Assembly: GCA_020723995.1 (NCBI GenBank)
Contig: DYHT01000008.1
Span: 1-64,000, forward strand
Length of the DNA stretch: 64,000 bases
Reading direction: 5' to 3'
Source of the DNA: Chloroflexus sp.
GTDB taxonomy: Bacteria > Chloroflexota > Anaerolineae > Anaerolineales > Villigracilaceae
A program made the position numbers and the translations under genes. Below, one piece after another: positions 18,084-26,774 of the stretch; positions within the stretch are counted from its first letter, which is position 1, and each line of letters begins with the position of its first letter. Under the pieces are notes generated by a model, which was given only the letters and a program-made list of their open reading frames with translations, was not told the origin of the DNA and made no database searches.

Positions 18084-18830
18084 ATTGTCCTTATCACTGG
18101 CGCGGCGGGGGGAATTGGCCGCGCTACTGTTCAACTATTTGCCGAATACGGCTGGCGGGTCATCGGCGTGGACCGCGCCCCCTTTGGCGAGAATTTTCCT
18201 GCCAACGGCTTGTTCATCCAGTCGGACATCTCCGACCCAGCTGCGCTGGAGGCCATCTTCCGGCAGGCGCACGCCTTCACCGACCGCCTGGACGCGCTGG
18301 TCAACAATGCAGCCCTGCAGATTGCCAAGCCGCTGCTGGATACCAGCGTGGGCGAATGGGACGCGGTCATGGCCTCCAACCTGCGCTCGGTCTTTTTGAG
18401 CGCCAAACTGGCTTACCCGCTTTTCAAGGCCGCCGGCGGCGGGGCCATCGTCAACGTCTCCTCCGTCCATGCGGTGCAGACTTCGGCCAACATCGCCGCC
18501 TATGCCGCCAGCAAAGGCGGCCTGCTGGCGCTGACGCGCGCCATGGCGATTGAATTCGCGCCGGATGACATCCGCGTCAACGCGATCCTGCCCGGCGCGG
18601 TGGATACGCCCATGCTGCGCGCCGGCCTGGGTCGCGGCCATGTTGGAGGCAGCGACATACAGGAGCGGCTGGATAATCTCGCCCGCAAAACCGTCAGTGG
18701 AAAAGTGGGCAAACCCGAAGAAATTGCCCACGCCATCTATTTCCTCGCTGACGATACACAATCGTCTTTCATGACCGGCCAGGCCATGATCGTGGACGGT
18801 GGCGCGACGGCGCGGTTAAGTACAGAATGA
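18084..18830 (+). CDS. Short-chain dehydrogenase/reductase (start uncertain; longer ORF from 17802 runs through repeats)
   Basis: IVLITGAAGGIGRATVQLFAEYGWRVIGVDRAPFG...YAASKGGLLALTRAMA. Confidence 0.8.
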   Translation: MVLITGAAGGIGRATVQLFAEYGWRVIGVDRAPFGENFPANGLFIQSDISDPAALEAIFRQAHAFTDRLDALVNNAALQIAKPLLDTSVGEWDAVMASNLRSVFLSAKLAYPLFKAAGGGAIVNVSSVHAVQTSANIAAYAASKGGLLALTRAMAIEFAPDDIRVNAILPGAVDTPMLRAGLGRGHVGGSDIQERLDNLARKTVSGKVGKPEEIAHAIYFLADDTQSSFMTGQAMIVDGGATARLSTE

Positions 18831-18868
18831 CGTGAGGCGTGCGACGAGTGACATGCACGGATACTTGC

Positions 18869-19705
18869 ATGAGCATTAAACAGACAGCCAAACAGATCAT
18901 TCCTGCTCCCCTTTGGAACGCCGCCCGCGCCTCGTTCGATGCGTTGGTGCGCATCCCCGAACTGCCGGCGGCCTACCTGCATCCCTGGCGGCGTGCCAGC
19001 ATGGAGCGATTAGCTGCACTGAAAGACATCCATCGCGGCCAGCGTTGCTTCATCATCGGCAACGGCCCGTCCCTGCGCCAGACCGACTTGAGCAAGCTGC
19101 GCGGCGAATGCACCTTCGGCGTGAATCGCATCTACCTGCTCTTCCCGGAACTGGGGTTCACAACGACCTATTATCTCTCGATGAATGACCTGGTCATCAA
19201 GCAATGCGCCGAAGAGATGCTTGCCCTGCCGATGCCCAAATTCCTGACCTGGCGCTCCCACCATTTTTTCCGGCGTGAAACGTTCAACGTTCAACATTCA
19301 ACGCCAGATATGCCGACATTCTTGTATACAACTTACACCGGCCCTAAGTTCGCTCGGGATGTCACCGGACGACTGTGGGAAGGCGCCACCGTGACCTATG
19401 TTGCCCTGCAACTGGCCTTCCACATGGGCTTCGAGCAGGCCATCTTGATCGGCGTTGACCATAACTTTGTCACCCAAGGCGCTGCCAACCAGACCGTCAC
19501 ATCCGAGGGCGACGACCCGAATCATTTTGCACCCAATTACTTTGATAAAGGCTTCAAGTGGCAACTGCCCGACCTGGAAACCTCCGAGCGCGCCTATCGC
19601 ATGGCAAAGGCCGCTTACGAGGCCGCTGGCCGCCAAGTGTTGGACGCCACCCTCGGCGGAAAACTGACCGTTTTTCAGAAGGCCGATTACCCGTCTCTTT
19701 TCTAA
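18869..19705 (+). CDS. DUF115/Maf-like putative glycosyltransferase-associated protein
   Basis: RCFIIGNGPSLRQTDLSKLRGECTFGVNRIYL; FEQAILIGVDHNF. Confidence 0.55.
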   Translation: MSIKQTAKQIIPAPLWNAARASFDALVRIPELPAAYLHPWRRASMERLAALKDIHRGQRCFIIGNGPSLRQTDLSKLRGECTFGVNRIYLLFPELGFTTTYYLSMNDLVIKQCAEEMLALPMPKFLTWRSHHFFRRETFNVQHSTPDMPTFLYTTYTGPKFARDVTGRLWEGATVTYVALQLAFHMGFEQAILIGVDHNFVTQGAANQTVTSEGDDPNHFAPNYFDKGFKWQLPDLETSERAYRMAKAAYEAAGRQVLDATLGGKLTVFQKADYPSLF

Positions 19706-19747
19706 TCCTTTCAACCTTCCAACCCTTCGTTCCCTCAGGGCAAGCTC

Positions 19748-20698
19748 TTGAACCTTGAACCTTCAACTTCTCTTCCCCTCGTCACCATCGTCACTCCGTC
19801 CTTTAATCAGGCCCGATTTCTGGAAGCCACCCTGCGTTCGGTGCTGGAACAGGATTATCCGCACATCGAATACATCATCGTGGATGGCGGTTCCACGGAC
19901 GGCAGCGTGGATATCATTCGTCGCTACGCGGAACGTCTGTCCTGGTGGATCTCCGAAAAGGATTCCGGCCAATCTGAGGCGGTCAACAAAGGTCTGCAGC
20001 GGGCGCGCGGCGAGATCATCGGCTGGCTGAACTCGGACGACGTATACCTGCCCGGGGCATTCTCGGCGGCGGTGGCGGCCTTCCACTCCCACCCCGAAGC
20101 GGGCCTCGTCTACGGCGACGCCTTGGCGATAAATGCGCATGGCCAGCCGTTCAATCGGATGCGCGCCCGGCAGTACACGCTGGCTGACCTGCTGGCTTTC
20201 AATATTATCTGCCAGCCGGCGGCCTTCATGCGCCGCTCCGTGCTGGAACAAGTCAATTACCTCGACCCACGTTATCATCTTTTGATGGATAACCTGCTGT
20301 GGATGTACATGGCACGCATCGCCCCGATTGTTTATATTCCTCAGACCTGGGCGGCGGCGCGCTACCACGAGCAGGCCAAGAACCGCACGCGCGGCGCGGC
20401 CTACGGACGCGAAGCCAAAGTGCTGATTGACGACCTGAAATCCCGCCCGGAGTTTGCGGCAATCATCGCCGCGGACGAGAAGCGCATCATGGCCGGCGTC
20501 AACCGTTTCGATGCCTTCTACCTGACCGACGCTGGTCAGCCGCGCTCCGCTCTGCGCGCTTACTGGAGCGCCCTCCACCTGCATCCAGCCACCGCCCTCG
20601 GCGATTGGAAACACATCCTGCTGGCCATTTTCTCGCTGCTGGGATTGCACAAACTGCGCGGCATTTATGATCGTCTGCGTACTCGTCGCCTGGGATAA
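19748..20698 (+). CDS. Glycosyltransferase family 2
   Basis: LVTIVTPSFNQARFLEATLRSVLEQDYPHIEYIIVDGGSTDGSVDII; WLNSDDVYLPGAF. Confidence 0.85.
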   Translation: MNLEPSTSLPLVTIVTPSFNQARFLEATLRSVLEQDYPHIEYIIVDGGSTDGSVDIIRRYAERLSWWISEKDSGQSEAVNKGLQRARGEIIGWLNSDDVYLPGAFSAAVAAFHSHPEAGLVYGDALAINAHGQPFNRMRARQYTLADLLAFNIICQPAAFMRRSVLEQVNYLDPRYHLLMDNLLWMYMARIAPIVYIPQTWAAARYHEQAKNRTRGAAYGREAKVLIDDLKSRPEFAAIIAADEKRIMAGVNRFDAFYLTDAGQPRSALRAYWSALHLHPATALGDWKHILLAIFSLLGLHKLRGIYDRLRTRRLG

Positions 20699-20708
20699 GA
20701 AATAGGCT

Positions 20709-20879
20709 ATGCCGCGCCGCATTTGGCTTCCCTGCCTTCTTGCTGCGCTACCGGCCGCGGCAGGCTTGTTCCTGATCGCTGTGGCCTTACTTCCCTTTGG
20801 GAGCATAAAGGCTTTGGCTCTTCGCTCTTGCGTATGGCATTTACAATTCACTGTATACATGGAATGCGGTGTTCATTGA
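20709..20879 (+). pseudogene. Truncated membrane-protein 5' end (56 codons)
   Basis: MPRRIWLPCLLAALPAAAGLFLIAVALLPFGSIKALALR then loss of hydrophobic pattern and composition change. Confidence 0.45.
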
Positions 20880-20910
20880 GCACAGCTTTGGTTAGGAGAG
20901 AGGTGAAGTA

Positions 20911-21624
20911 ATGAATCCGGATCCAAGAGTTTCAATTATCCTTGCTACTTACAATGAATGTGAAAACATTCTTGATACTATTCAAGGAATACTCGAACAT
21001 GTAAAAGTCTCCGTTGAGGTCATTGTGGTGGATGATGATTCGCCGGATGGCACCTGGCATATTGCTGGTAGCCTTAACGATCCGCGCATCAAAGTAATCC
21101 GGCGGGTTGACACCCGAGGACTGGCTTCTGCCATCAATCGGGGCATCATAGAATCGCGTGGCGAGATCGTGGGGTGGATGGATGCCGATATGTGCATGCC
21201 GCCCGCCATGCTGACTTCCATGCTCGAGAAATTGAACGAATATGACATCGTTATCGGCTCGCGATATGTGCCGGGTGGCAAAGATGATCGTGCTCCGCTG
21301 CGGGTCATTAGCAGTTGGCTGATCAATAGATTTGCTGAATTCATGCTGGGTTTTGGCATCAAGGACTACGATAGCGGTTTCATAATGCTGCGTCGCACCG
21401 TCTTTGACAAGGCCTCAATCTTTCCTACCGGCTATGGTGCGTACTTTATGGAATTTATCTACATATGCCGCAAGAAGGGGTTGACAGTGTACGAAATGCC
21501 ATATATCTTTCGCAATCGGGTAAAAGGTGTCTCCAAGTCAGCGCCCAGCCAACTCCGGTTTTTTATAACAGGCATTGGCTACGTGGTCCGTGTTTTCACG
21601 GCTCGTTTGCGGAGGATTGAATGA
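20911..21624 (+). CDS. Glycosyltransferase family 2 (polyprenol-phosphate mannosyltransferase-like)
   Basis: VSIILATYNECENILDTIQGI...VIVVDDDSPDGTW; IGSRYVPGG. Confidence 0.85.
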   Translation: MNPDPRVSIILATYNECENILDTIQGILEHVKVSVEVIVVDDDSPDGTWHIAGSLNDPRIKVIRRVDTRGLASAINRGIIESRGEIVGWMDADMCMPPAMLTSMLEKLNEYDIVIGSRYVPGGKDDRAPLRVISSWLINRFAEFMLGFGIKDYDSGFIMLRRTVFDKASIFPTGYGAYFMEFIYICRKKGLTVYEMPYIFRNRVKGVSKSAPSQLRFFITGIGYVVRVFTARLRRIE

Positions 21625-21636
21625 TTGATCACTAAA

Positions 21637-21785
21637 AATGTTGCTTTTCCTCATGTCAGCATGTCATTCTGAGCACACTGGTGCTTTTCCAGGGTGCGAA
21701 GAATCTCACATTTGCCAGGCGGAGACCCTTCGGGCGCAAAGAACACGCCCTCAGGGTGACAGGCCAGAGGAACATTGCGCTGTAA
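21637..21785. mobile_element. MITE-like repeat family A, copy 1 (left end degraded)
   Basis: Near-identical to 35873-36042; right end AACATTGCGCTGTAA, core GTCATTCTGAGC...CGAAGAATCTCACATTTGCC. Confidence 0.8.
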
Positions 21786-21815
21786 TACTAATTTCGTATT
21801 CCTAGGAGAAGCAAC

Positions 21816-22229
21816 ATGAGAGGCCAAACTAACTTGATAGACACTATTACTTACAAAAACCAGCAACTTGCTTATATTATTCAGGCTAGCTACCTGCCTG
21901 AACGCACTACCTTTCTTACTCCAGCGGAGTTCAAGCAACAAGTTGGCTTCGTGGTTTACCCAGCCAGCGGTGAGATCCACCGTCATGTGCATCGCCCGTT
22001 GGAGCGTCATCTTGTTGGTACATCCGAGGTCTTGATCGTTAAAAAAGGTCGTTGCTTAATTGATATCTATAGTGATGATCGCGAACTCATCGCCACGAAA
22101 GAACTTTGTGAAGGCGATATCATGTTGATGGTCGGCGGCGGCCACGGGTTCCGTATGTTAGAAGACACGGTCTTCCTAGAAATTAAGCAAGGACCTTATA
22201 CGGGCATTGATGAGAAGGAGCGCTTTTAA
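21816..22229 (+). CDS. Cupin-like hypothetical protein
   Basis: IHRHVHRPLERHLVGTSEVLIVKKGRCLIDIYSDD...GGGHGFRMLEDTVFLEIKQGPY. Confidence 0.65.
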   Translation: MRGQTNLIDTITYKNQQLAYIIQASYLPERTTFLTPAEFKQQVGFVVYPASGEIHRHVHRPLERHLVGTSEVLIVKKGRCLIDIYSDDRELIATKELCEGDIMLMVGGGHGFRMLEDTVFLEIKQGPYTGIDEKERF

Positions 22230-23338
22230 TGATCCCGGTAAATGAACCGTTAATTGGTCCGAATGAGATAAAGTACGTGCTTGAATGCCTTCAAACTGGC
22301 TGGATTTCATCTGAAGGGCATTTCATCCGTGAATTTGAAGACCACTGGGCAGCGTATTGCGGAATGCAGTACGGTATAACAGTGAGCAACGGTACCGTTG
22401 CCTTACAAATTGCTGTTGCTTGCTTGGATCTCGATTCGGGCGATGAAGTCATTATGCCCACCTTCACAATTATCTCCTGCGCTCAAGCAATCACAATGAT
22501 TGGTGCCAAACCCGTGCTAGTTGATGCAGATCCAGGTACCTGGTGTATGGATGTTGAGCAGGTAAAAAGTAAAATTTCATCACGAACACGTGCAATCATG
22601 CCTGTCCATATTTATGGTCACCCGGTGGATATGGATCCAATATTGGCGTTGGCGCGCAAGCACAATTTGATAGTTATTGAAGATGCAGCCGAGGCGCACG
22701 GCGCAGAATACAAAGGCCGGAAATGCGGCGGCTTGGGCGACTTGAACTGCTTCAGCTTTTATGCCAACAAGATTATCACAACCGGTGAAGGCGGTATGGT
22801 TCTTACCAACAATGCAGCTTATGCGGAGCGAATGCGCTCCTTACGCAATCTTTGCTTTCAAAAAGAACGCAGGTTTTATCATACTGAACTTGGGAATAAT
22901 TTCCGGCTTACTAACTTACAGGCGGCAATCGGTTTGGCGCAGCTCGAGCGTATCGAGGATTCTGTCCGAAAGAAACGTTTGATGGGCCATGCCTATACTG
23001 ATCGTTTGAAGGGAATTCCAGTGTTGCAGCTTCCCGCCGAGGAGTCTTGGGCAAAAAATGTATATTGGATGTATGGTATTGTATTGGATGATGGCACAGG
23101 AATGGACGCGGTCGAATTCGCCCGCCGCTTATATGCGAAAGGCGTTATGACCCGGCCTTTCTTCCTTGGCATGCACGAGCAACCTGTTTTCCAAAAAAAG
23201 AGGTTGTTCCATGGTGAGCGTTATCCTGTGGCAGAGCGCATTGCTCGTCAGGGACTTTATCTGCCCTCGGGAATAGCGATCACAGAAGACCAAATTGACC
23301 AATCCTGCGCTGCAGTAAAACAGGTGTTGGGATATTAG
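22229..23338 (+). CDS. DegT/DnrJ/EryC1/StrS aminotransferase
   Basis: IPVNEPLIGPNE...VIEDAAEAHGAEYKGRKCGGLGDLNCFSFYANKIITTGEGG. Confidence 0.9.
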   Translation: MIPVNEPLIGPNEIKYVLECLQTGWISSEGHFIREFEDHWAAYCGMQYGITVSNGTVALQIAVACLDLDSGDEVIMPTFTIISCAQAITMIGAKPVLVDADPGTWCMDVEQVKSKISSRTRAIMPVHIYGHPVDMDPILALARKHNLIVIEDAAEAHGAEYKGRKCGGLGDLNCFSFYANKIITTGEGGMVLTNNAAYAERMRSLRNLCFQKERRFYHTELGNNFRLTNLQAAIGLAQLERIEDSVRKKRLMGHAYTDRLKGIPVLQLPAEESWAKNVYWMYGIVLDDGTGMDAVEFARRLYAKGVMTRPFFLGMHEQPVFQKKRLFHGERYPVAERIARQGLYLPSGIAITEDQIDQSCAAVKQVLGY

Positions 23339-23346
23339 GAGAAACA

Positions 23347-24117
23347 ATGTCTGTTTTTGTCGACTACGCTCAATTCTACGATGTTCTTTATCAGGAAAAA
23401 AATTACGAGGCCGAGTGTGATTCCCTTGAGCAAATTTTTAGCCGATATGCTAAAGGGACGATTATGAGCATCCTCGACCTAGGTTGCGGCACTGGTGGTC
23501 ATGTCATTCCTCTAACCCGGCGAGGTTATCGGGTTACAGGTGTAGATCTCTCGGAGGAAATGTTATCAAAGGCCCAAATCAAATCAAATGCGGCCTGCCA
23601 ATCTCTCGATAAACCAACTTTCCAACGGGGGGACATTCGAAACCTCGCCTTAAATAAGACTTTCGATGCTGTGGTCTCCATGTTCGCTGTCATCGGTTAC
23701 TTAACTACCAATGATGACCTGCAAGCGGCTTTACGAGTAGCACGGAAACACTTGCAGTCGGGAGGTCTTTTTATCTTCGATGTCTGGCACGGACCAGCAG
23801 TTCTGACTGAGCGGCCGATGGACCGATATAAAATTATCGAAGCCGATGGTGAGCGAATCGTCCGTTTCGTCCACCCAGAGTTGGATATTTTACACCATAC
23901 TGTAGATGTGCAATATCGGATTCTTCGTCTAAAAGATGATCTAGTCCTTGACGAAGTAAGCGAGGTCCACACCATGCGGTTTTTCTTTCCTCAAGAAATT
24001 GTATTTCATCTGGAGTGTGCTGGATTCCGAGCATTACATCTCTCCCCCTTTTTACACCTGGAAGAGAGCCTAAACGAACGAGACTGGAATCTGGCGGTAG
24101 TTGCGGAAGCTTGTTAG
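23347..24117 (+). CDS. Class I SAM-dependent methyltransferase
   Basis: ILDLGCGTGGHVIPLTRRGYRVTGVDLSEEML. Confidence 0.88.
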   Translation: MSVFVDYAQFYDVLYQEKNYEAECDSLEQIFSRYAKGTIMSILDLGCGTGGHVIPLTRRGYRVTGVDLSEEMLSKAQIKSNAACQSLDKPTFQRGDIRNLALNKTFDAVVSMFAVIGYLTTNDDLQAALRVARKHLQSGGLFIFDVWHGPAVLTERPMDRYKIIEADGERIVRFVHPELDILHHTVDVQYRILRLKDDLVLDEVSEVHTMRFFFPQEIVFHLECAGFRALHLSPFLHLEESLNERDWNLAVVAEAC

Positions 24118-24127
24118 TATCGGTACT

Positions 24128-24203
24128 TCACGAAAAGGCTTCGTAGTGGCGACTTTAGTCGCTTTTTAGCCGAACGACTGAAGTCGTCACTACGGTTTCG
24201 TGA
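24128..24203. repeat. Long palindromic element
   Basis: TCACGAAAAGGCTTCGTAGTGGCGACTTTAGTCG ... CGACTGAAGTCGTCACTACGGTTTCGTGA inverted arms. Confidence 0.8.
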
Positions 24204-24388
24204 TCTACTGAGTATCTTAACTGGACTCCGGATTACATCCGTAATTGCAATAGGTGTCACAACTGTTTATGAAGTTCAATCCATGCGCTGATTATGGCAT
24301 TTCGCTATGGTCTTCCGGGCGAAGTTGCTTTTCATATAGCCCACACCCAGTTGGACTTTGAATCTCAACCACCGCGCAAGCAGGAGAA

Positions 24389-25918
24389 TTGATGAAAAAC
24401 TTCCTCATTGAGAAGATTATCTTTCGCGAGCGCCCCTGGATGTGGAAGGCCGCGCTGGCGCTGATGCTTTTGGCGGGCTTCGCCTTGCGCATGTACGACC
24501 TTAGCGACCCGCCGCTCGATTTCCATCCCACGCGCCAGTTGTTCTCGGCCATCAAAGCGCGCGGCATGTACTACCAGTACGTGACCGACGCGCCGGCCTG
24601 GCAGCGTGAAGTCGCCATTACCTTGGGTAACAGCCTGCAAATCATCGAACCTCCGGTGCTGGAGACCATAGTCTCGCAAACCTACCGTTTGACCGGCGAA
24701 CACCTGTGGATTGCCCGTATTTATTCATCCCTATTCTGGATATTGGGCGGACTGGCGCTCTTTATGCTCATCCGTGAACTGGCCTCTTCGACCGGCGCGG
24801 CGGTCATTGGGACGCTCGTTTATCTCTTTGCCCCTTACGGCGTCATCGCCAGCCGCGCCTTCCAGCCCGACCCGCTGATGGTAGCGCTGCTCGTTTTCGC
24901 CATTTGGGCGCTCTTCCGCTGGCAGAATACCTCAAAATGGAAGTGGGCGATCCTGTTTGGCCTTTTCAGCGGGTCGGCAATCTTTGTCAAGAACGTGGCC
25001 GTTTTCATGGTCGTCGGGGCGTTTGTGGGCGTGATCTTCGGCGCATGCGGGCTGAAACGCTCGCTGCGCAACCCGCAGGCCTGGGTCATGGGCGCGCTGC
25101 TTGTCCTCCCGACCGCGATCTACACAATCTACGGTACAATCAGCGGCGATTTGGAAGGGCAATTTGCCTTGCGCTTCTTCCCGAAGATGTGGCTCGACCC
25201 GGCCTTCTATTTCAGTTGGCAGAACCTGATGAGCAGTGCGGTCGGTTTTGGGGTGTGGGTGTTGGGCGTGACGGGCGTTTTCCTGGCGGAGGCGCGCCGC
25301 GAACGGCCCCTGCTCCTGGGATTATGGATTGGCTATATCGCCTTTGGGATGACCTTCTCCTATCATTTCACCACGCATGATTATTACCATCTGCCAGTCA
25401 TCCCGATTGCCGCCCTGTCCATCGCCCCGGTCGTAAAAGTGATTTTCGAGCGTTTCTTCGAGCGCAATGCGGGCCTGTTCCCACGCCTGGCGCTGGTTGC
25501 GCTGGTGTTGTTTGGAACGGCAGTGCAAGCCTGGTACGGGCGCGCCTGGCTGGCCTCCAGAGATTACCGCCACGAGGCGCCTTTCTGGGCTGAAATTGGC
25601 GCTAAACTCGGCCATACAGCCTCGGTCATCGGCCTGACGCAGGACTACGGCTATCGCCTGGCTTACTGGGGCTGGCAAAACTCCAGCGCCTGGTTTACCA
25701 GCGCCGATATTCAGGTGCGTTATATGGCCGGGCAGGATTTGGATATTGCGCAAAAATTCGCCGAAGACACAGCCGGGAGAGGATACTTCCTCGTTACGAT
25801 GTTCGGCGAATTGGACAAACAACCGGTGATCAAAGACCTGCTCTATTCCCACTATCCAATCTATGCCGAGACGGATGAGTATGTCATCTTTGCTCTCCAG
25901 CATCCCGCTTCACCTTAA
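24389..25918 (+). CDS. GT39/ArnT-like integral membrane glycosyltransferase
   Basis: Multi-TM; LRMYDLSDPPLDFHPTRQLFSAIKARGMYYQ; IASRAFQPDPLMVALLVFAIWAL; paralogue of 28843..30369. Confidence 0.7.
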   Translation: MMKNFLIEKIIFRERPWMWKAALALMLLAGFALRMYDLSDPPLDFHPTRQLFSAIKARGMYYQYVTDAPAWQREVAITLGNSLQIIEPPVLETIVSQTYRLTGEHLWIARIYSSLFWILGGLALFMLIRELASSTGAAVIGTLVYLFAPYGVIASRAFQPDPLMVALLVFAIWALFRWQNTSKWKWAILFGLFSGSAIFVKNVAVFMVVGAFVGVIFGACGLKRSLRNPQAWVMGALLVLPTAIYTIYGTISGDLEGQFALRFFPKMWLDPAFYFSWQNLMSSAVGFGVWVLGVTGVFLAEARRERPLLLGLWIGYIAFGMTFSYHFTTHDYYHLPVIPIAALSIAPVVKVIFERFFERNAGLFPRLALVALVLFGTAVQAWYGRAWLASRDYRHEAPFWAEIGAKLGHTASVIGLTQDYGYRLAYWGWQNSSAWFTSADIQVRYMAGQDLDIAQKFAEDTAGRGYFLVTMFGELDKQPVIKDLLYSHYPIYAETDEYVIFALQHPASP

Positions 25919-25971
25919 TTTGACAATATACTCTTTCCCCATCGTAGAGAACGAAACGCGGACTTTGCATT

Positions 25972-26730
25972 ATGCTCTATTCATCCTCATCTGCGCACAA
26001 CGCGCCATTTCTTTCAGTCATTCTGCCGGCCTTTAATGAGGGTGACACTATCGAGACTAGCCTTGTCACCCTGTCAGCATTTTTGAACGCTCTTGGACAT
26101 TCCTATGAGATCGTTGTGTCGGATGATGGCAGTGCAGATTAGACTCCCCATCTTCCATGGGAGCATTATCATCGGCTCTATCATGCTCGCTATTTATCCA
26201 ATCCCAATAATACTGGAAAAGGACAAGCATTAAAGCGAGGCATTCTGGCAAGTCGGGGAAAGTATGTATTTTTTACTGATGCGGATTTACCGATTGATTT
26301 GGAAGCCATCAGGATTGGGCTCGAAATTTTAGAACATGGAAAAGCTGATATCGTTATCGGAGATCGTCGTCTAAAAAATTCGGTCATTGAGGGTACTACT
26401 GTTGCATTGCGACAAGCGGGTAGCCGAGTGTTCAACTTTGTGGTTCAGTTATTGGTATTGCCGGGCTATAAAGATACACAATGCTGTCTGAAGGGTTTCC
26501 AAGGAGACCTCTTAAAGAAAATAGTCCAACGGTCTATTGTTGACTCTTATGCAATTGATGTAGAACTAATCTACTTGGCTCAGCGCAATGGGTATACCAT
26601 TGAAAGAATTCCCGTCAAATGGAAAGATGTGCGTTCTGCTATGCTATCGGGTGTTGGCTTGCGAATTTTATTACGAGAGATTCGTCAATTGATTAAAATT
26701 CGGTATAGTCACCATTCAAATTGTTTGTAA
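25972..26730 (+). pseudogene. Glycosyltransferase family 2 interrupted by an in-frame TAG
   Basis: FLSVILPAFNEGDTIETSL...EIVVSDDGSAD*TPHLPW...NTGKGQALKRGILASRGKYVFFTDADLPID, same frame either side of TAG 26140-26142. Confidence 0.75.
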
Positions 26731-26774
26731 CCAATCGCTTTAATCTACTGGGTCTCTACGAATAAACATCCGAA

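Noticed and set aside
9528-26142. Stop-codon reassignment explaining the in-frame TGA and TAG
   Set aside because: TGA and TAG are both used as normal terminators in many intact genes here; the two internal stops are different codons in genes that look degenerate.
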